Positions 1 through 6,723 are shown, numbered from the stretch's first letter. The stretch is 12,408 nucleotides of DNA from UBA1738 sp045577675 (GCA_045577675.1 JAZNIV010000008.1:1-12408); one strand, 5' to 3'. Numbers and translations are program-made. The notes: generated by a model not told the origin, from the sequence alone.

Positions 1-48
1 CAGCTTCGAAAATATATTAGACTTTTTAGCCATGACTTGTGTTTTCAT
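1..48 (-). CDS. N-terminal start of a truncated gene, probably an ABC transporter permease
   Basis: Only the first 16 codons are in the window (MKTQVMAKKSNIFSKL, reading leftward from an ATG at 48). A good ribosome binding site (AAGGTGAGG) lies 6 bases before this ATG. An ATG five bases further upstream reads into a stop after two codons, so it is excluded. The N-terminus is basic with no membrane segment yet, as in the cytoplasmic leader of sugar ABC transporter permeases of the LplB/UgpA type. The main argument for a permease is position: the gene follows the solute-binding lipoprotein on the same strand after 113 bases. The product cannot be proven from 16 residues. Confidence 0.5.
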   Translation of the reverse strand, partial: MKTQVMAKKSNIFSKL

Positions 49-91
49 TTCATTCCTCACCTTTAAATCGTATTACAAATTAAGAATAAGC

Positions 92-131
92 GAGAGATAC
101 ATAATATATCTCTATAAGCTATGTATCTCTC
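92..131 (-). other. Intergenic hairpin between binding-protein and permease genes
   Basis: A perfect 12-bp inverted repeat (GAGAGATACATA at 92-103, its complement at 120-131) with a 16-base loop. Read on the minus strand it lies after the solute-binding protein gene and before the next start codon. It is followed by GCTTATTCTTAATTTG, a poor U-tract, so it looks more like a leaky terminator or 3'-end stabilising stem than a full terminator. Such stems are a known way to make more binding protein than permease. Confidence 0.55.
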
Positions 132-144
132 CGCCTTTAAGCAT

Positions 145-161
145 TGTAAGACTTTCTTACA
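145..161 (-). other. Short hairpin directly after the binding-protein stop codon
   Basis: A perfect 7-bp stem (TGTAAGA / TCTTACA) with a 3-base loop begins at the base next to the stop codon of the solute-binding protein gene. It has no U-tract. With the larger hairpin at 92-131 it forms a two-stem intergenic element in the transporter mRNA. Confidence 0.4.
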
Positions 162-1568
162 TTAGTCTATTTTATCCAAGAAGTTTGTCTGGAAATTCTT
201 TACGCTTTCATCAAGTATTGCCTGAATATCAACGGTTTCATCCAAAAGTATCTTTTGAACGATTTCACTAAGCATTATGTAAAGATCCTGACAGCAATGT
301 GGCGGCTCAGGACAAAGAATTGTGTTCTCGAGGTCAGGGTACTGAGCAAACTTTCTCTGGTCTACGTTTATGTACTCTTTTCTTGCATCCTCAAATGCAT
401 TCACATATTCCTCGCTGTTCCATACATATGCATTTGATGCACCTACAACATAGTTATTCTCACTGTCTGTAGCAAAATTCTCTTTTAGCTTCTTTATTCT
501 TTCTTCGCTCATTTCAGGTGTATATCCGCAGATTTCAAGCCAGTCAAAGCAAGCATCAAGCTGTTCCTGTGTTGCTGTCTGTGAGAAAGCATAAAGTGAT
601 CCGCCCATCAAAGCCTTTCTTTTTCCGTCAACGCCCTTAGGCATAGCACACATTGAAAAAACTTCAAGCGGCAAATCGTTCTGTGTTAAAACGTCTGCAA
701 AGTTATTTCTCTCGTTTGACGGTGCATATATAGTCATTGCAAGCTGGTTACCTGCAAAAAGCTTACGGGAATCAAGTGCAGCTACAAGAGCATTATCACC
801 GAGGACATCATATTTCCATCTCAGGTCGTGCAGATACTGACATGCCTTGACCATTTCCGGTGAATTGTAAACAGCTGTCCACTTGCCGTCGATATATTCC
901 TCGAACTCAGCACCGAATGCCCAGGCAACATTCATAAAGAACCATCCGCCATCACCATTCATTGATGGCATAAAGAAGCCCTGTGCACCTGTTTTATCCT
1001 GAATTATCTTTGCCTTTTCAGCAAGGTCCTCCCAGCTTGTCGGGAAGAGCGGAATACCATTTTCATCTACAAGGCCTGCCTGTTCAAAGAGCTGTGCATT
1101 ACACAAAATTCCCATCACATATACATTCCACGGAATAAAGTAGTACTTTCCGTCTCTTATAACGTCAATCATATAACTGTGATTAAGTGCCTTATCATAG
1201 CCTCTTTCCTTTACCTGCTTTGTAATGTCGCCGGCAAAATTTCCGTCTATAATCTTCTTTGGTTCTGTAAACGCAATATCATACAGCATCGGCAAATCTC
1301 CGCTTGATGCCATAGGAAGGAAGGTATCAACACCATATCCGTACCTGCGTTCAACTACGTTAACGTCAGGACGCTTTTCGTTCATTTCTGCTACTCTTTC
1401 CTTAAACAAAGCATACTCTGCTTCATTTGTTTCCTTAGGAACATTACCTATGGTAATCTCCACTTTTCCGTCAGAGGAAGCCTGCTTATTTCCGCAGCCT
1501 GACATTACGCCGCCTAAAATAACCATTGCAGTTATAAGGCTAATGACTTTTTTTGTTTTGTTTTTCAT
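162..1568 (-). CDS. Extracellular solute-binding lipoprotein of a sugar-type ABC transporter
   Basis: A 468-residue protein with a basic N-terminus (MKNKTKK), a hydrophobic stretch and a lipobox ending at Cys25 (VMSGC). It should be exported, lipid-modified and anchored outside the membrane. The mature part resembles family 1 solute-binding proteins, with features such as a YYFIPWNVYVMGILCN segment followed by a 'FEQAGL ... PTSWEDLAEKAK' region, typical of carbohydrate-binding members. Length is usual for the family. It would deliver its ligand, probably a mono- or oligosaccharide, to a membrane permease whose gene seems to start just downstream (1-48). The exact substrate cannot be told. The start is the only ATG that keeps a full signal peptide; AAAGGA lies 13 bases before it, slightly far. 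A divergent glycoside-hydrolase-like remnant upstream supports a carbohydrate role. Confidence 0.88.
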   Translation of the reverse strand: MKNKTKKVISLITAMVILGGVMSGCGNKQASSDGKVEITIGNVPKETNEAEYALFKERVAEMNEKRPDVNVVERRYGYGVDTFLPMASSGDLPMLYDIAFTEPKKIIDGNFAGDITKQVKERGYDKALNHSYMIDVIRDGKYYFIPWNVYVMGILCNAQLFEQAGLVDENGIPLFPTSWEDLAEKAKIIQDKTGAQGFFMPSMNGDGGWFFMNVAWAFGAEFEEYIDGKWTAVYNSPEMVKACQYLHDLRWKYDVLGDNALVAALDSRKLFAGNQLAMTIYAPSNERNNFADVLTQNDLPLEVFSMCAMPKGVDGKRKALMGGSLYAFSQTATQEQLDACFDWLEICGYTPEMSEERIKKLKENFATDSENNYVVGASNAYVWNSEEYVNAFEDARKEYINVDQRKFAQYPDLENTILCPEPPHCCQDLYIMLSEIVQKILLDETVDIQAILDESVKNFQTNFLDKID

Positions 1569-1588
1569 AGTTTTTTCACTTTCCTTTC

Positions 1589-1602
1589 TCAGCTTTAGCT
1601 GA
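1589..1602. repeat. Palindrome in the leader, TCAGCT-TT-AGCTGA
   Basis: Two 6-base arms, perfectly complementary, flank a TT centre in the untranslated leader of the solute-binding protein gene, about 20 bases before the start codon and just upstream of the ribosome binding site. It could be a small mRNA stem or a DNA-binding site. No known motif is recognised. Confidence 0.35.
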
Positions 1603-1614
1603 AATTTCTCACAC

Positions 1615-1626
1615 CCGGTAAACCGG
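1615..1626. promoter_or_regulatory. Candidate operator palindrome CCGGTAAACCGG
   Basis: A 12-base palindrome (CCGGT-AA-ACCGG), GC-rich in an AT-rich region. It lies about 33 bases downstream of the proposed -10 box of the solute-binding protein gene. The position, just inside the transcript, suits a repressor site of the kind that controls sugar-uptake operons. The regulator is unknown, and the sequence does not fit the cre (CcpA) consensus. This is inference from symmetry and position. Confidence 0.35.
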
Positions 1627-1658
1627 ATATGAATACCTAAACCTTTTTCTACGATTTT

Positions 1659-1686
1659 ATTATGTCACTTTTCACCCCCTATGCAA
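1659..1686 (-). promoter_or_regulatory. Probable sigma-A promoter of the solute-binding protein gene
   Basis: On the minus strand, TTGCAT (complement of 1681-1686) and CATAAT (complement of 1659-1664) are separated by 16 bases. The -35 keeps TTG and the -10 differs from TATAAT at one position. It lies about 90 bases before the start codon, leaving a leader with two palindromes. It is weaker than the other promoters in the window. Confidence 0.45.
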
Positions 1687-1743
1687 TACCATTATCCTAT
1701 GAAAAGGTTCGTTATTTACTTTTTGTTTTTTTATTCGGCTAAT

Positions 1744-1943
1744 TTCAACGACGAAATCCGTCATCAGAGCATCATTGGTAGCTTATTGACAAATACCTGG
1801 AAATGGCAGCAAATCTTGGCATAAATATAATTTTAACACCCGTTATAACCCCTCCACTTGATACCGATATAGGGATTCGCCGACTCTGCACACAGCTTGT
1901 GCAAATTGAAAAGTGTGGCGAAAAATATGCCTTTGACTTTATA
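1744..1943 (+). pseudogene. Decayed fragment of a DUF4091 (glycoside-hydrolase-like) gene
   Basis: In the frame from 1782 to 1940 the translation runs LIDKYLEMAANLGINIILTP, then VITPPLDTDIG, then TQLVQIEKCGEKYAFDF. From memory this matches the core of DUF4091-family proteins, which carry segments like 'GMNMILTPIFTPPLDTAVGGERPTVQLV' and 'KYTFDF'. The frame is blocked by TAG at 1779. Just upstream, in another frame, FNDE (1744-1755) may be the preceding conserved segment, which implies a frameshift. After FDF the similarity stops, though the frame stays open to TGA at 2007. There is no plausible start or ribosome binding site, and family members are several hundred residues long, so this is an internal scrap of a dead gene. 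It lies beside a sugar transporter, where DUF4091 genes would be expected. The rest of 1569-2030 holds only the promoter and leader of the neighbouring gene; nothing else was recognised. Confidence 0.6.
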
Positions 1944-2030
1944 AATATAACCTGCAAGGCATTTTACATTAGGGATATAACCACTACTTTAGTGAGCAAA
2001 TCAAAATGAGCGAACTCTGTTTTTTTGCAT

Positions 2031-2065
2031 AAAAAATCAGAGCAAGCGATATATAGCTTACTCTG
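2031..2065 (-). terminator. Intrinsic terminator of tRNA-Pro
   Basis: On the minus strand just past the tRNA: a 10-bp stem with one A-C mismatch (CAGAGTAAGC / GCTTGCTCTG), an 8-base loop, then ATTTTTTA. It begins three bases after the encoded CCA end. Confidence 0.8.
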
Positions 2066-2068
2066 ACG

Positions 2069-2145
<77 letters not shown>

Positions 2146-2166
2146 CTAAATAACTCAACGAAAGAT

Positions 2167-2195
2167 ATTATACCACACCTATAAAATAATTTCAA
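2167..2195 (-). promoter_or_regulatory. Sigma-A promoter of tRNA-Pro
   Basis: On the minus strand, TTGAAA (complement of 2190-2195), a 17-base spacer and a perfect TATAAT (complement of 2167-2172). Transcription would begin near 2160, about 15 bases before the mature tRNA 5' end. Confidence 0.85.
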
Positions 2196-2230
2196 GTATT
2201 TTCTACAAAAAAATATTAAAAAATGTAATT

Positions 2231-3010
2231 TTAATCCAGTGCAATATTAAAAAATGTATTCGTGTATACTTCAGGATACATCATAGCAAAGGGCACTGCA
2301 TTTTTATCAGGATAAACAATGCTTAACTTCTCTGTATTACAAATGTTTTGTATTGCTGCAATAGCTTTTTTAAAATTTTCTGACAGAACTTCTTTTACAA
2401 AAACTTCATTACCGCCTTTTGCCATAAATGCTATTCCAATTTCTCTTCCGTATTCTTCTATCATGATAAAATCACCATCATACATCTTTTTCGCAAAACC
2501 CAGCATATAGACATCCCATTCAATCAAGCTATCACCTGTAAGATATTCTTTTCTTTTCTCAAAATACTCGTCCGGCGATATTACTTTACAAGAAAAAATC
2601 TCATTTTCCTCCACATGACATCCTGTTATCTTATTTACACATGAAAAAGCCTTAAACCCTCTATTTTCATAAAAATCAAACAAGCTCTTGCTTTGAGGAA
2701 CAAGAACAAGAAAAGACTCATTGTTTTCATCTATAAACTTTTTTGCAAAATCCAAAAGTTCTGTGCTTATTCCTCTTCCCCTATATGCCTTAAACGTTGC
2801 AACGGCGTACACATATCGCCCTTTTCGAACTCCGCAATTTACAGGCAAAAGGAACAACATTCCCATCACCTTTCCATCCTCCTCAAAAACGATGCAGTAT
2901 TTTAAAAGTGTATCAAGGTAGACCAAAACCTCTGCCTCCCTATCACCGAATGCTTCAAACCATAGCCTTGCAATATCCCGAATATGCCTTTCCTCTGCAA
3001 AAACAATCAT
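2231..3010 (-). CDS. GNAT family N-acetyltransferase
   Basis: A 259-residue cytoplasmic protein. The N-terminal half is a GNAT fold: residues 66-86 (YVYAVATFKAYRGRGISTEL) form strand beta4 and the acetyl-CoA pyrophosphate loop, with the R-G-R-G-I motif at 77-81. 'FYENRGF' at 113-119 is the usual C-terminal GNAT motif. The remaining 130 residues form an extra domain I do not recognise, longer than in a minimal GNAT (about 150 residues). The enzyme should move an acetyl group from acetyl-CoA to an amine; the substrate is unknown. Its ATG overlaps the stop codon of the upstream DUF2156 gene (ATGA, 3007-3010), so translation is likely coupled. It is the last gene of a three-gene operon, and no terminator is visible after it. 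Confidence 0.85.
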   Translation of the reverse strand: MIVFAEERHIRDIARLWFEAFGDREAEVLVYLDTLLKYCIVFEEDGKVMGMLFLLPVNCGVRKGRYVYAVATFKAYRGRGISTELLDFAKKFIDENNESFLVLVPQSKSLFDFYENRGFKAFSCVNKITGCHVEENEIFSCKVISPDEYFEKRKEYLTGDSLIEWDVYMLGFAKKMYDGDFIMIEEYGREIGIAFMAKGGNEVFVKEVLSENFKKAIAAIQNICNTEKLSIVYPDKNAVPFAMMYPEVYTNTFFNIALD

Positions 3011-3876
3011 TTTCTTTTCGCCCCGTACTTTTCAACCAACCTTACCGGCTTATATGAAAGCTTTGCTTTTCTTAAACCCTCGTCACCGGTATCCTCTTCT
3101 CTATTAACAAATTCAAAACCATCACAGTTATGAATAACAAACTCTCTATTTATAATCTGATATGAGCCGTTTACATTTCCCATAGCCTTTTCTATATGCA
3201 CAAGATATGTGTTTTCATTAAGCTTATCGCCCATAGAAAAAGCAATTACCTTGCCATTAGCACGTATAAGTCCACCCTGCATCCTGAGCTTTTCAAAATT
3301 GTCAAAAGCCTTGCGTACAACAACAGTTTCATCAGCCAGTCCCTCGCGGCCCGCTACATCTGCATTAATAACCCACTTTGTATGCATTCTTCTTACTTCA
3401 TCAATATTTTCTTTAGAAATCTCTTCATATGACCAATCCGGATTTTCCGCAATAAACCTATTTATGTGATTACGTTTTGAGCTTAATTTTTTACCTGATA
3501 ACGTCCTGAGGCTTTCTGCAGAATAAACATAATCCTCCATATCACGATATTCCTTAAATGTAAAAATTCCCGGAAACCTTTTTTCAAGATATTCTGTCTG
3601 CAAAAGACTAAGACTGCTAAACTCGCCTCCTGATGCCACGATTTTATCGACAGCCTTATCGACATCACCAAAGCCGCACGGGAAAAGATGTGTTTTTTTA
3701 TTCTTTCCAAAACGCAAGTATAGAATTTCATCCTCTATTGCAAATTCCGTATTATAAATATCCTGCCATAAGAAAATTGTAGTAAAATTATATTCAAGCG
3801 AAGGGCAATCCCCTGCAAATAAAAGCCTGTCTATTTCATCCTTATCCTCGATTGTTGCTTTTCTGAAACTCAGCAT
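3007..3876 (-). CDS. DUF2156 domain protein (lysyl-phosphatidylglycerol synthase C-terminal-like)
   Basis: A 289-residue soluble protein. Residues 111-141 carry a pattern hallmark of the DUF2156 family: RDMEDYVYSAESL, then GKKLSSKRNHINRF. Near the C-terminus, NREEDTGDEGLRKAKLSYKP is another conserved block. The fold is a tandem GNAT-like acyltransferase related to the catalytic domain of MprF/LysX-type aminoacyl-phosphatidylglycerol synthases, but this protein has no membrane part. The donor and acceptor are not known, and most family members remain uncharacterised. The ribosome binding site AGAGGT overlaps the end of the upstream acyltransferase gene, with only 4 bases between the two genes. 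The ATG at 3876 fits the site well. It overlaps the downstream GNAT gene by 4 bases. Confidence 0.88.
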   Translation of the reverse strand: MLSFRKATIEDKDEIDRLLFAGDCPSLEYNFTTIFLWQDIYNTEFAIEDEILYLRFGKNKKTHLFPCGFGDVDKAVDKIVASGGEFSSLSLLQTEYLEKRFPGIFTFKEYRDMEDYVYSAESLRTLSGKKLSSKRNHINRFIAENPDWSYEEISKENIDEVRRMHTKWVINADVAGREGLADETVVVRKAFDNFEKLRMQGGLIRANGKVIAFSMGDKLNENTYLVHIEKAMGNVNGSYQIINREFVIHNCDGFEFVNREEDTGDEGLRKAKLSYKPVRLVEKYGAKRK

Positions 3877-3880
3877 ATGC

Positions 3881-4921
3881 TTACCTCTTTTTCACAATTT
3901 TTTCTTTTATATTTAAATATAGCGTACATATCAGTATGGAACAGAAATATGTAACCAAGCCTCTTATCAAAAATGTACTCTCTGTTGAAATTATTCCGTA
4001 TGTTTTCATTAATTTATCAATAATAAAAATGAATATAGGATGCACAAGATAAATATAATAGCTTGATGCATTAATCCATTTGAATAAAGTATTTTGTGAA
4101 ACATAATCCGCAAATTTACTTCCCATTTTAAAGCAGAAAAGTATTGCAAAAATACAATAGAAAAAGTGCATATTTTCTGCAAAGGCTACAGTATTTCCGG
4201 TAAAGCTTTTATAGGCAAGATAGACCTCCAAAAAAGCTGCTGCCGGATATAACAGATAAATTATGTCCAGCTTTTTCACAAAGCACTTAAATGCATCATA
4301 GCCTGCACCTGCAAAAACACCGCCAATCCAGTATACAAGATAGGTTGATAATATGCGGTCATTATATGCAAAACTTATATTCAGCACTTTTTTAAGGAAG
4401 TCAGGAAGATATTTTGCACACCAGACTGAAATAACTAAGGATATCAAAAATATTACAATTTGTGTTTTATTTTTGGCTTGAGTTTTTCGCAGAATGATCT
4501 CCCACAAGGGACGCAGCAAATAGAATTGTGCAATAATTATCACAAAATAAAAATGCGACACTAAATCTCCCTTTAAAATATATCCTGCTAAATCCTGTAC
4601 TTTAAACGGAAAATATCCTCTGTTTACAAAATACAGATAAAATGCAAAAACCGCAAAAATATACGGAAGTATTATCTTTTTAAAGCGTGATAAATAATAT
4701 TTTTTATAATCGGTTTTCCCTGTAGGCTTTAAAAACATTTTCATACCGCTCAAAAAAATAAACCCTTGTACTACAAACGCTGATAACCGCCAGGGTATAA
4801 AAAACAGAATATACTGCACGCTTTCTTTGTCAAGCTCGGATATGGGTGCTGATGTAATATGAATAAAAATAACTAAAAGGCAGAACAGCACATTTAGAAA
4901 GGAAATCTCATTTTTTCTCAT
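3881..4921 (-). CDS. Membrane acyltransferase, acyltransferase-3 family
   Basis: A 346-residue integral membrane protein with about ten hydrophobic segments. The N-terminus (FLNVLFCLLVIFIHI, residues 8-22) contains the family's conserved histidine, His21, in the first membrane helix. 'GFIFLSGMKMFLKP' near residue 53 is the usual second-helix motif, followed by the basic stretch YKKYYLSRFKKIILPY. 'SSYYIYLVHPIFIF' near the C-terminus is also typical. Relatives move acetyl or other acyl groups onto cell-surface sugars (exopolysaccharide, peptidoglycan, teichoic acid). The acceptor here cannot be inferred. It is the first gene of an operon with DUF2156 and GNAT genes. The start has GGTG about 8 bases upstream and lies 36 bases after the -10 box. 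Confidence 0.88.
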   Translation of the reverse strand: MRKNEISFLNVLFCLLVIFIHITSAPISELDKESVQYILFFIPWRLSAFVVQGFIFLSGMKMFLKPTGKTDYKKYYLSRFKKIILPYIFAVFAFYLYFVNRGYFPFKVQDLAGYILKGDLVSHFYFVIIIAQFYLLRPLWEIILRKTQAKNKTQIVIFLISLVISVWCAKYLPDFLKKVLNISFAYNDRILSTYLVYWIGGVFAGAGYDAFKCFVKKLDIIYLLYPAAAFLEVYLAYKSFTGNTVAFAENMHFFYCIFAILFCFKMGSKFADYVSQNTLFKWINASSYYIYLVHPIFIFIIDKLMKTYGIISTESTFLIRGLVTYFCSILICTLYLNIKEKIVKKR

Positions 4922-4956
4922 TTAATTCACCGCTTAATACAAAATTTTCCACATAT

Positions 4957-4985
4957 AATATACCACAATCTTAGCTTAAAGTCAA
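4957..4985 (-). promoter_or_regulatory. Sigma-A promoter of the acyltransferase-DUF2156-GNAT operon
   Basis: On the minus strand, TTGACT (complement of 4980-4985), a 17-base spacer and TATATT (complement of 4957-4962). One mismatch in each box. Transcription would start near 4950, giving a leader of about 28 bases. Confidence 0.8.
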
Positions 4986-4995
4986 TTTTTTGCGG

Positions 4996-5036
4996 CTAAA
5001 ATTAAAGGCGATACCACAGCTTTCTGCAGCATCGCC
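4996..5036 (-). terminator. Terminator of the small membrane protein gene
   Basis: On the minus strand, a 13-bp stem containing G-U pairs (GGCGATGCTGCAG / CTGTGGTATCGCC) with a 4-base loop, followed by TTTAATTTT. It lies 5 bases after the stop codon of the small gene and directly before the next operon's promoter. The U-tract is interrupted, so it may be leaky. Confidence 0.7.
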
Positions 5037-5041
5037 CTCTT

Positions 5042-5221
5042 TTATCTGAGCATATCCATAGCAGTGTCAATGATGTTACCGATATTGCGGAACATTCCTT
5101 CAGTCTTACGCCTCATTTTATGACGTTGTCTGTCTGAAACAGGGTCAACTATCATTGTAGCACAAGCTCCTAATATCACTCCTGCTGCCATTCCTTTTAT
5201 AAATCCCTGAGAATGCATCAT
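5042..5221 (-). CDS. Small basic YtxH-like membrane protein
   Basis: A 59-residue protein: one hydrophobic glycine/alanine-rich helix (GFIKGMAAGVILGACATMIV) followed by a basic segment (DRQRHKMRRK) and a short amphipathic tail. This layout resembles YtxH-type small proteins and short 'hypothetical' proteins of Clostridia, which sit in the membrane with a cytoplasmic tail. The function is unknown. An in-frame GTG at 5230 would add three residues, but it lies inside the Shine-Dalgarno region. AGGAG 8 bases before the ATG at 5221 makes this ATG the likely start; a second ATG follows immediately. It is a single-gene unit with its own terminator, divergent from the DUF1015 gene. Confidence 0.72.
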   Translation of the reverse strand: MMHSQGFIKGMAAGVILGACATMIVDPVSDRQRHKMRRKTEGMFRNIGNIIDTAMDMLR

Positions 5222-5325
5222 AATTATCACTCCTCTCCTTTACATTTGGTAGTATGCTCAGAACAAAAAAATTAATAACATCAATCTGCATAAAAAAACT
5301 AATAAATTTTGTATTCATTATTATC

Positions 5326-5354
5326 TTGACGTTAACTTTAATATAGTATACAAT
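5326..5354 (+). promoter_or_regulatory. Sigma-A promoter of the DUF1015 gene
   Basis: TTGACG at 5326-5331, a 17-base spacer, and TACAAT at 5349-5354. Transcription would start near 5361, leaving a leader of only about 20 bases that contains the ribosome binding site GAGGTG (5371-5376). Confidence 0.8.
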
Positions 5355-5382
5355 ACATTTATATAATATTGAGGTGATGAAA

Positions 5383-6690
5383 ATGGCAGACATAAAGGCA
5401 TTTAAAGGATATATGTTCAACACGGAAAAAATTGACGACTTAGGCAGGGTAATGTCACCTCCCTATGACTCAATTTCGACGGAGGAACAAAACGAACAGT
5501 ACGAAAAGCATGAGTACAATGCAATCCGTCTGACGAAGGGTAAAAAATTTGATACTGATACAGAAAATGACAATCCTGCTACACGTGCAAGTGAGTTTTT
5601 GACTGATTGGATTAAAAATGATATATTGGTGCAGGACGAAAAGCCAGCTATCTATTTATATGAACAGGAAACAGTGTTTAACCGCACGACATTTTCAAAC
5701 AAGGGCTTTGTTGCACTTTTAGAGCTTGAAGCTTTCGGAAACCATGTGATTCCCTGCGAAGATACTACCCCTGTCAATAAAAAACACAGATATGAGCTTT
5801 TGTCACGGACAAAGGCAAATTTCAATATGATAAGCTGTATGTATATTGAGAGCGAAAAGTACCTTTCAAAGCTGATGACCGAGATCAGCGATACTACAGC
5901 TGATATTTCTTTTGAGGTTGATGGCGGAGCAAAGGAACGCTTATGGAGAATTACCGATGAGGAAAAAATCAACTTTATCATAAATGCACTAAAGCCGCAT
6001 ACCCTGTATATCGCAGACGGGCAAAACCGATACGAAACCTCGCTTAAATATCAGGCAGAGTGCAGGAAAAATAACCCAAATCATACCGGTAAAGAATCGT
6101 ACAACTATATAATGACACTTCTTACCAATGCCTTCGATGATGGTATTGTGCATCTTCCGTATCACAGGCTTGTTAAATTCAAAAAAGAATTTAATGAATC
6201 CTTTTTCATTGCGGCTGCACAGGATAATTTTAAGGTTGAAAAAATCATTGTTGATACCGACACATCTGACTTTACCGATACTATAAAGAAGCAGATTGTT
6301 ACGACACGTCACGAAAACAAGATTGCACTTTATTGCGGCGGAGAATATTTTTACAGGCTTACCTTAAAAGAGTCAGCTGCAGTTAAGGAACGACTTCCTG
6401 AAAAAAGCGATGCATACTGTTCACTTGATACAACCGTTTTAAATAAGCTGATTTTAGAGGATATTTTTAATATTTTTGAAGAAAATTACAGCGATAGAAT
6501 AAGCTATACAAAAAGCGTCACAGAGGGAGTTAAAATGGTGAAAAATAATGAGTTTGGCTGTCTGCTTGCAATAAACCCCGTTAAAACCGAACAGGTTCGC
6601 CAGGTTGCAATTGCAGGAGACAAAATGCCGCCTCACTCAATATGCGTATTTCCAAAGCCTGTTACAGGAGTTATATTTAATATTCTTTAA
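5383..6690 (+). CDS. DUF1015 family protein
   Basis: A 435-residue soluble protein. The N-terminus (MADIKAFKGYMFNTEK, then VMSPPYDSIS) and 'EYNAIRLTKGK' are characteristic of DUF1015. The family signature, usually written ADGHHRYET, appears here as ADGQNRYET (residues 211-219), with Gln214 and Asn215 in place of both histidines. The C-terminal 'PHSICVFPKPVTGVIFNIL' also matches the family's typical end. The function of DUF1015 proteins is not established; in other genomes they are reported near amino-acid metabolism genes, but here the neighbours give no such hint. GTG at 5374 and ATG at 5377 lie in or against the ribosome binding site, so the ATG at 5383, 6 bases after GAGGTG, is taken as the start. 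It is transcribed alone, ended by the hairpin at 6691-6717. Confidence 0.88.
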   Translation: MADIKAFKGYMFNTEKIDDLGRVMSPPYDSISTEEQNEQYEKHEYNAIRLTKGKKFDTDTENDNPATRASEFLTDWIKNDILVQDEKPAIYLYEQETVFNRTTFSNKGFVALLELEAFGNHVIPCEDTTPVNKKHRYELLSRTKANFNMISCMYIESEKYLSKLMTEISDTTADISFEVDGGAKERLWRITDEEKINFIINALKPHTLYIADGQNRYETSLKYQAECRKNNPNHTGKESYNYIMTLLTNAFDDGIVHLPYHRLVKFKKEFNESFFIAAAQDNFKVEKIIVDTDTSDFTDTIKKQIVTTRHENKIALYCGGEYFYRLTLKESAAVKERLPEKSDAYCSLDTTVLNKLILEDIFNIFEENYSDRISYTKSVTEGVKMVKNNEFGCLLAINPVKTEQVRQVAIAGDKMPPHSICVFPKPVTGVIFNIL

Positions 6691-6717
6691 AAAAGTGCAA
6701 CATTTTGTTGCACTTTT
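6691..6717 (+). terminator. Terminator of the DUF1015 gene
   Basis: A perfect 12-bp stem (AAAAGTGCAACA and its complement) with a 3-base TTT loop, starting right after the stop codon and ending in TTTT. The A-rich 5' arm gives a U-tract on the other strand too, so it may act in both directions. Confidence 0.8.
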
Positions 6718-6723
6718 AACATG

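Noticed and set aside
1803..2009. A 68-codon open frame on the plus strand as a genuine small gene.
   Set aside because: No ribosome binding site before its ATG. Its first half matches the interior of a much larger family while the rest matches nothing, which fits a gene remnant better.
2175..2255. Repeated AATATTAAAAAATGTA-like sequence (around 2213-2228 and 2243-2258) as a direct repeat or attachment site next to a tRNA gene.
   Set aside because: Low-complexity AT-rich sequence, partly inside the GNAT coding region. No integrase gene or copy of the tRNA 3' end is present, so there is no sign of an integrated element.
5244..5262. CATACTA on the minus strand upstream of the small membrane protein gene, like the -10 box of sporulation sigma factors F or G.
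   Set aside because: No matching -35 box at the right distance, and it is almost on top of the ribosome binding site.
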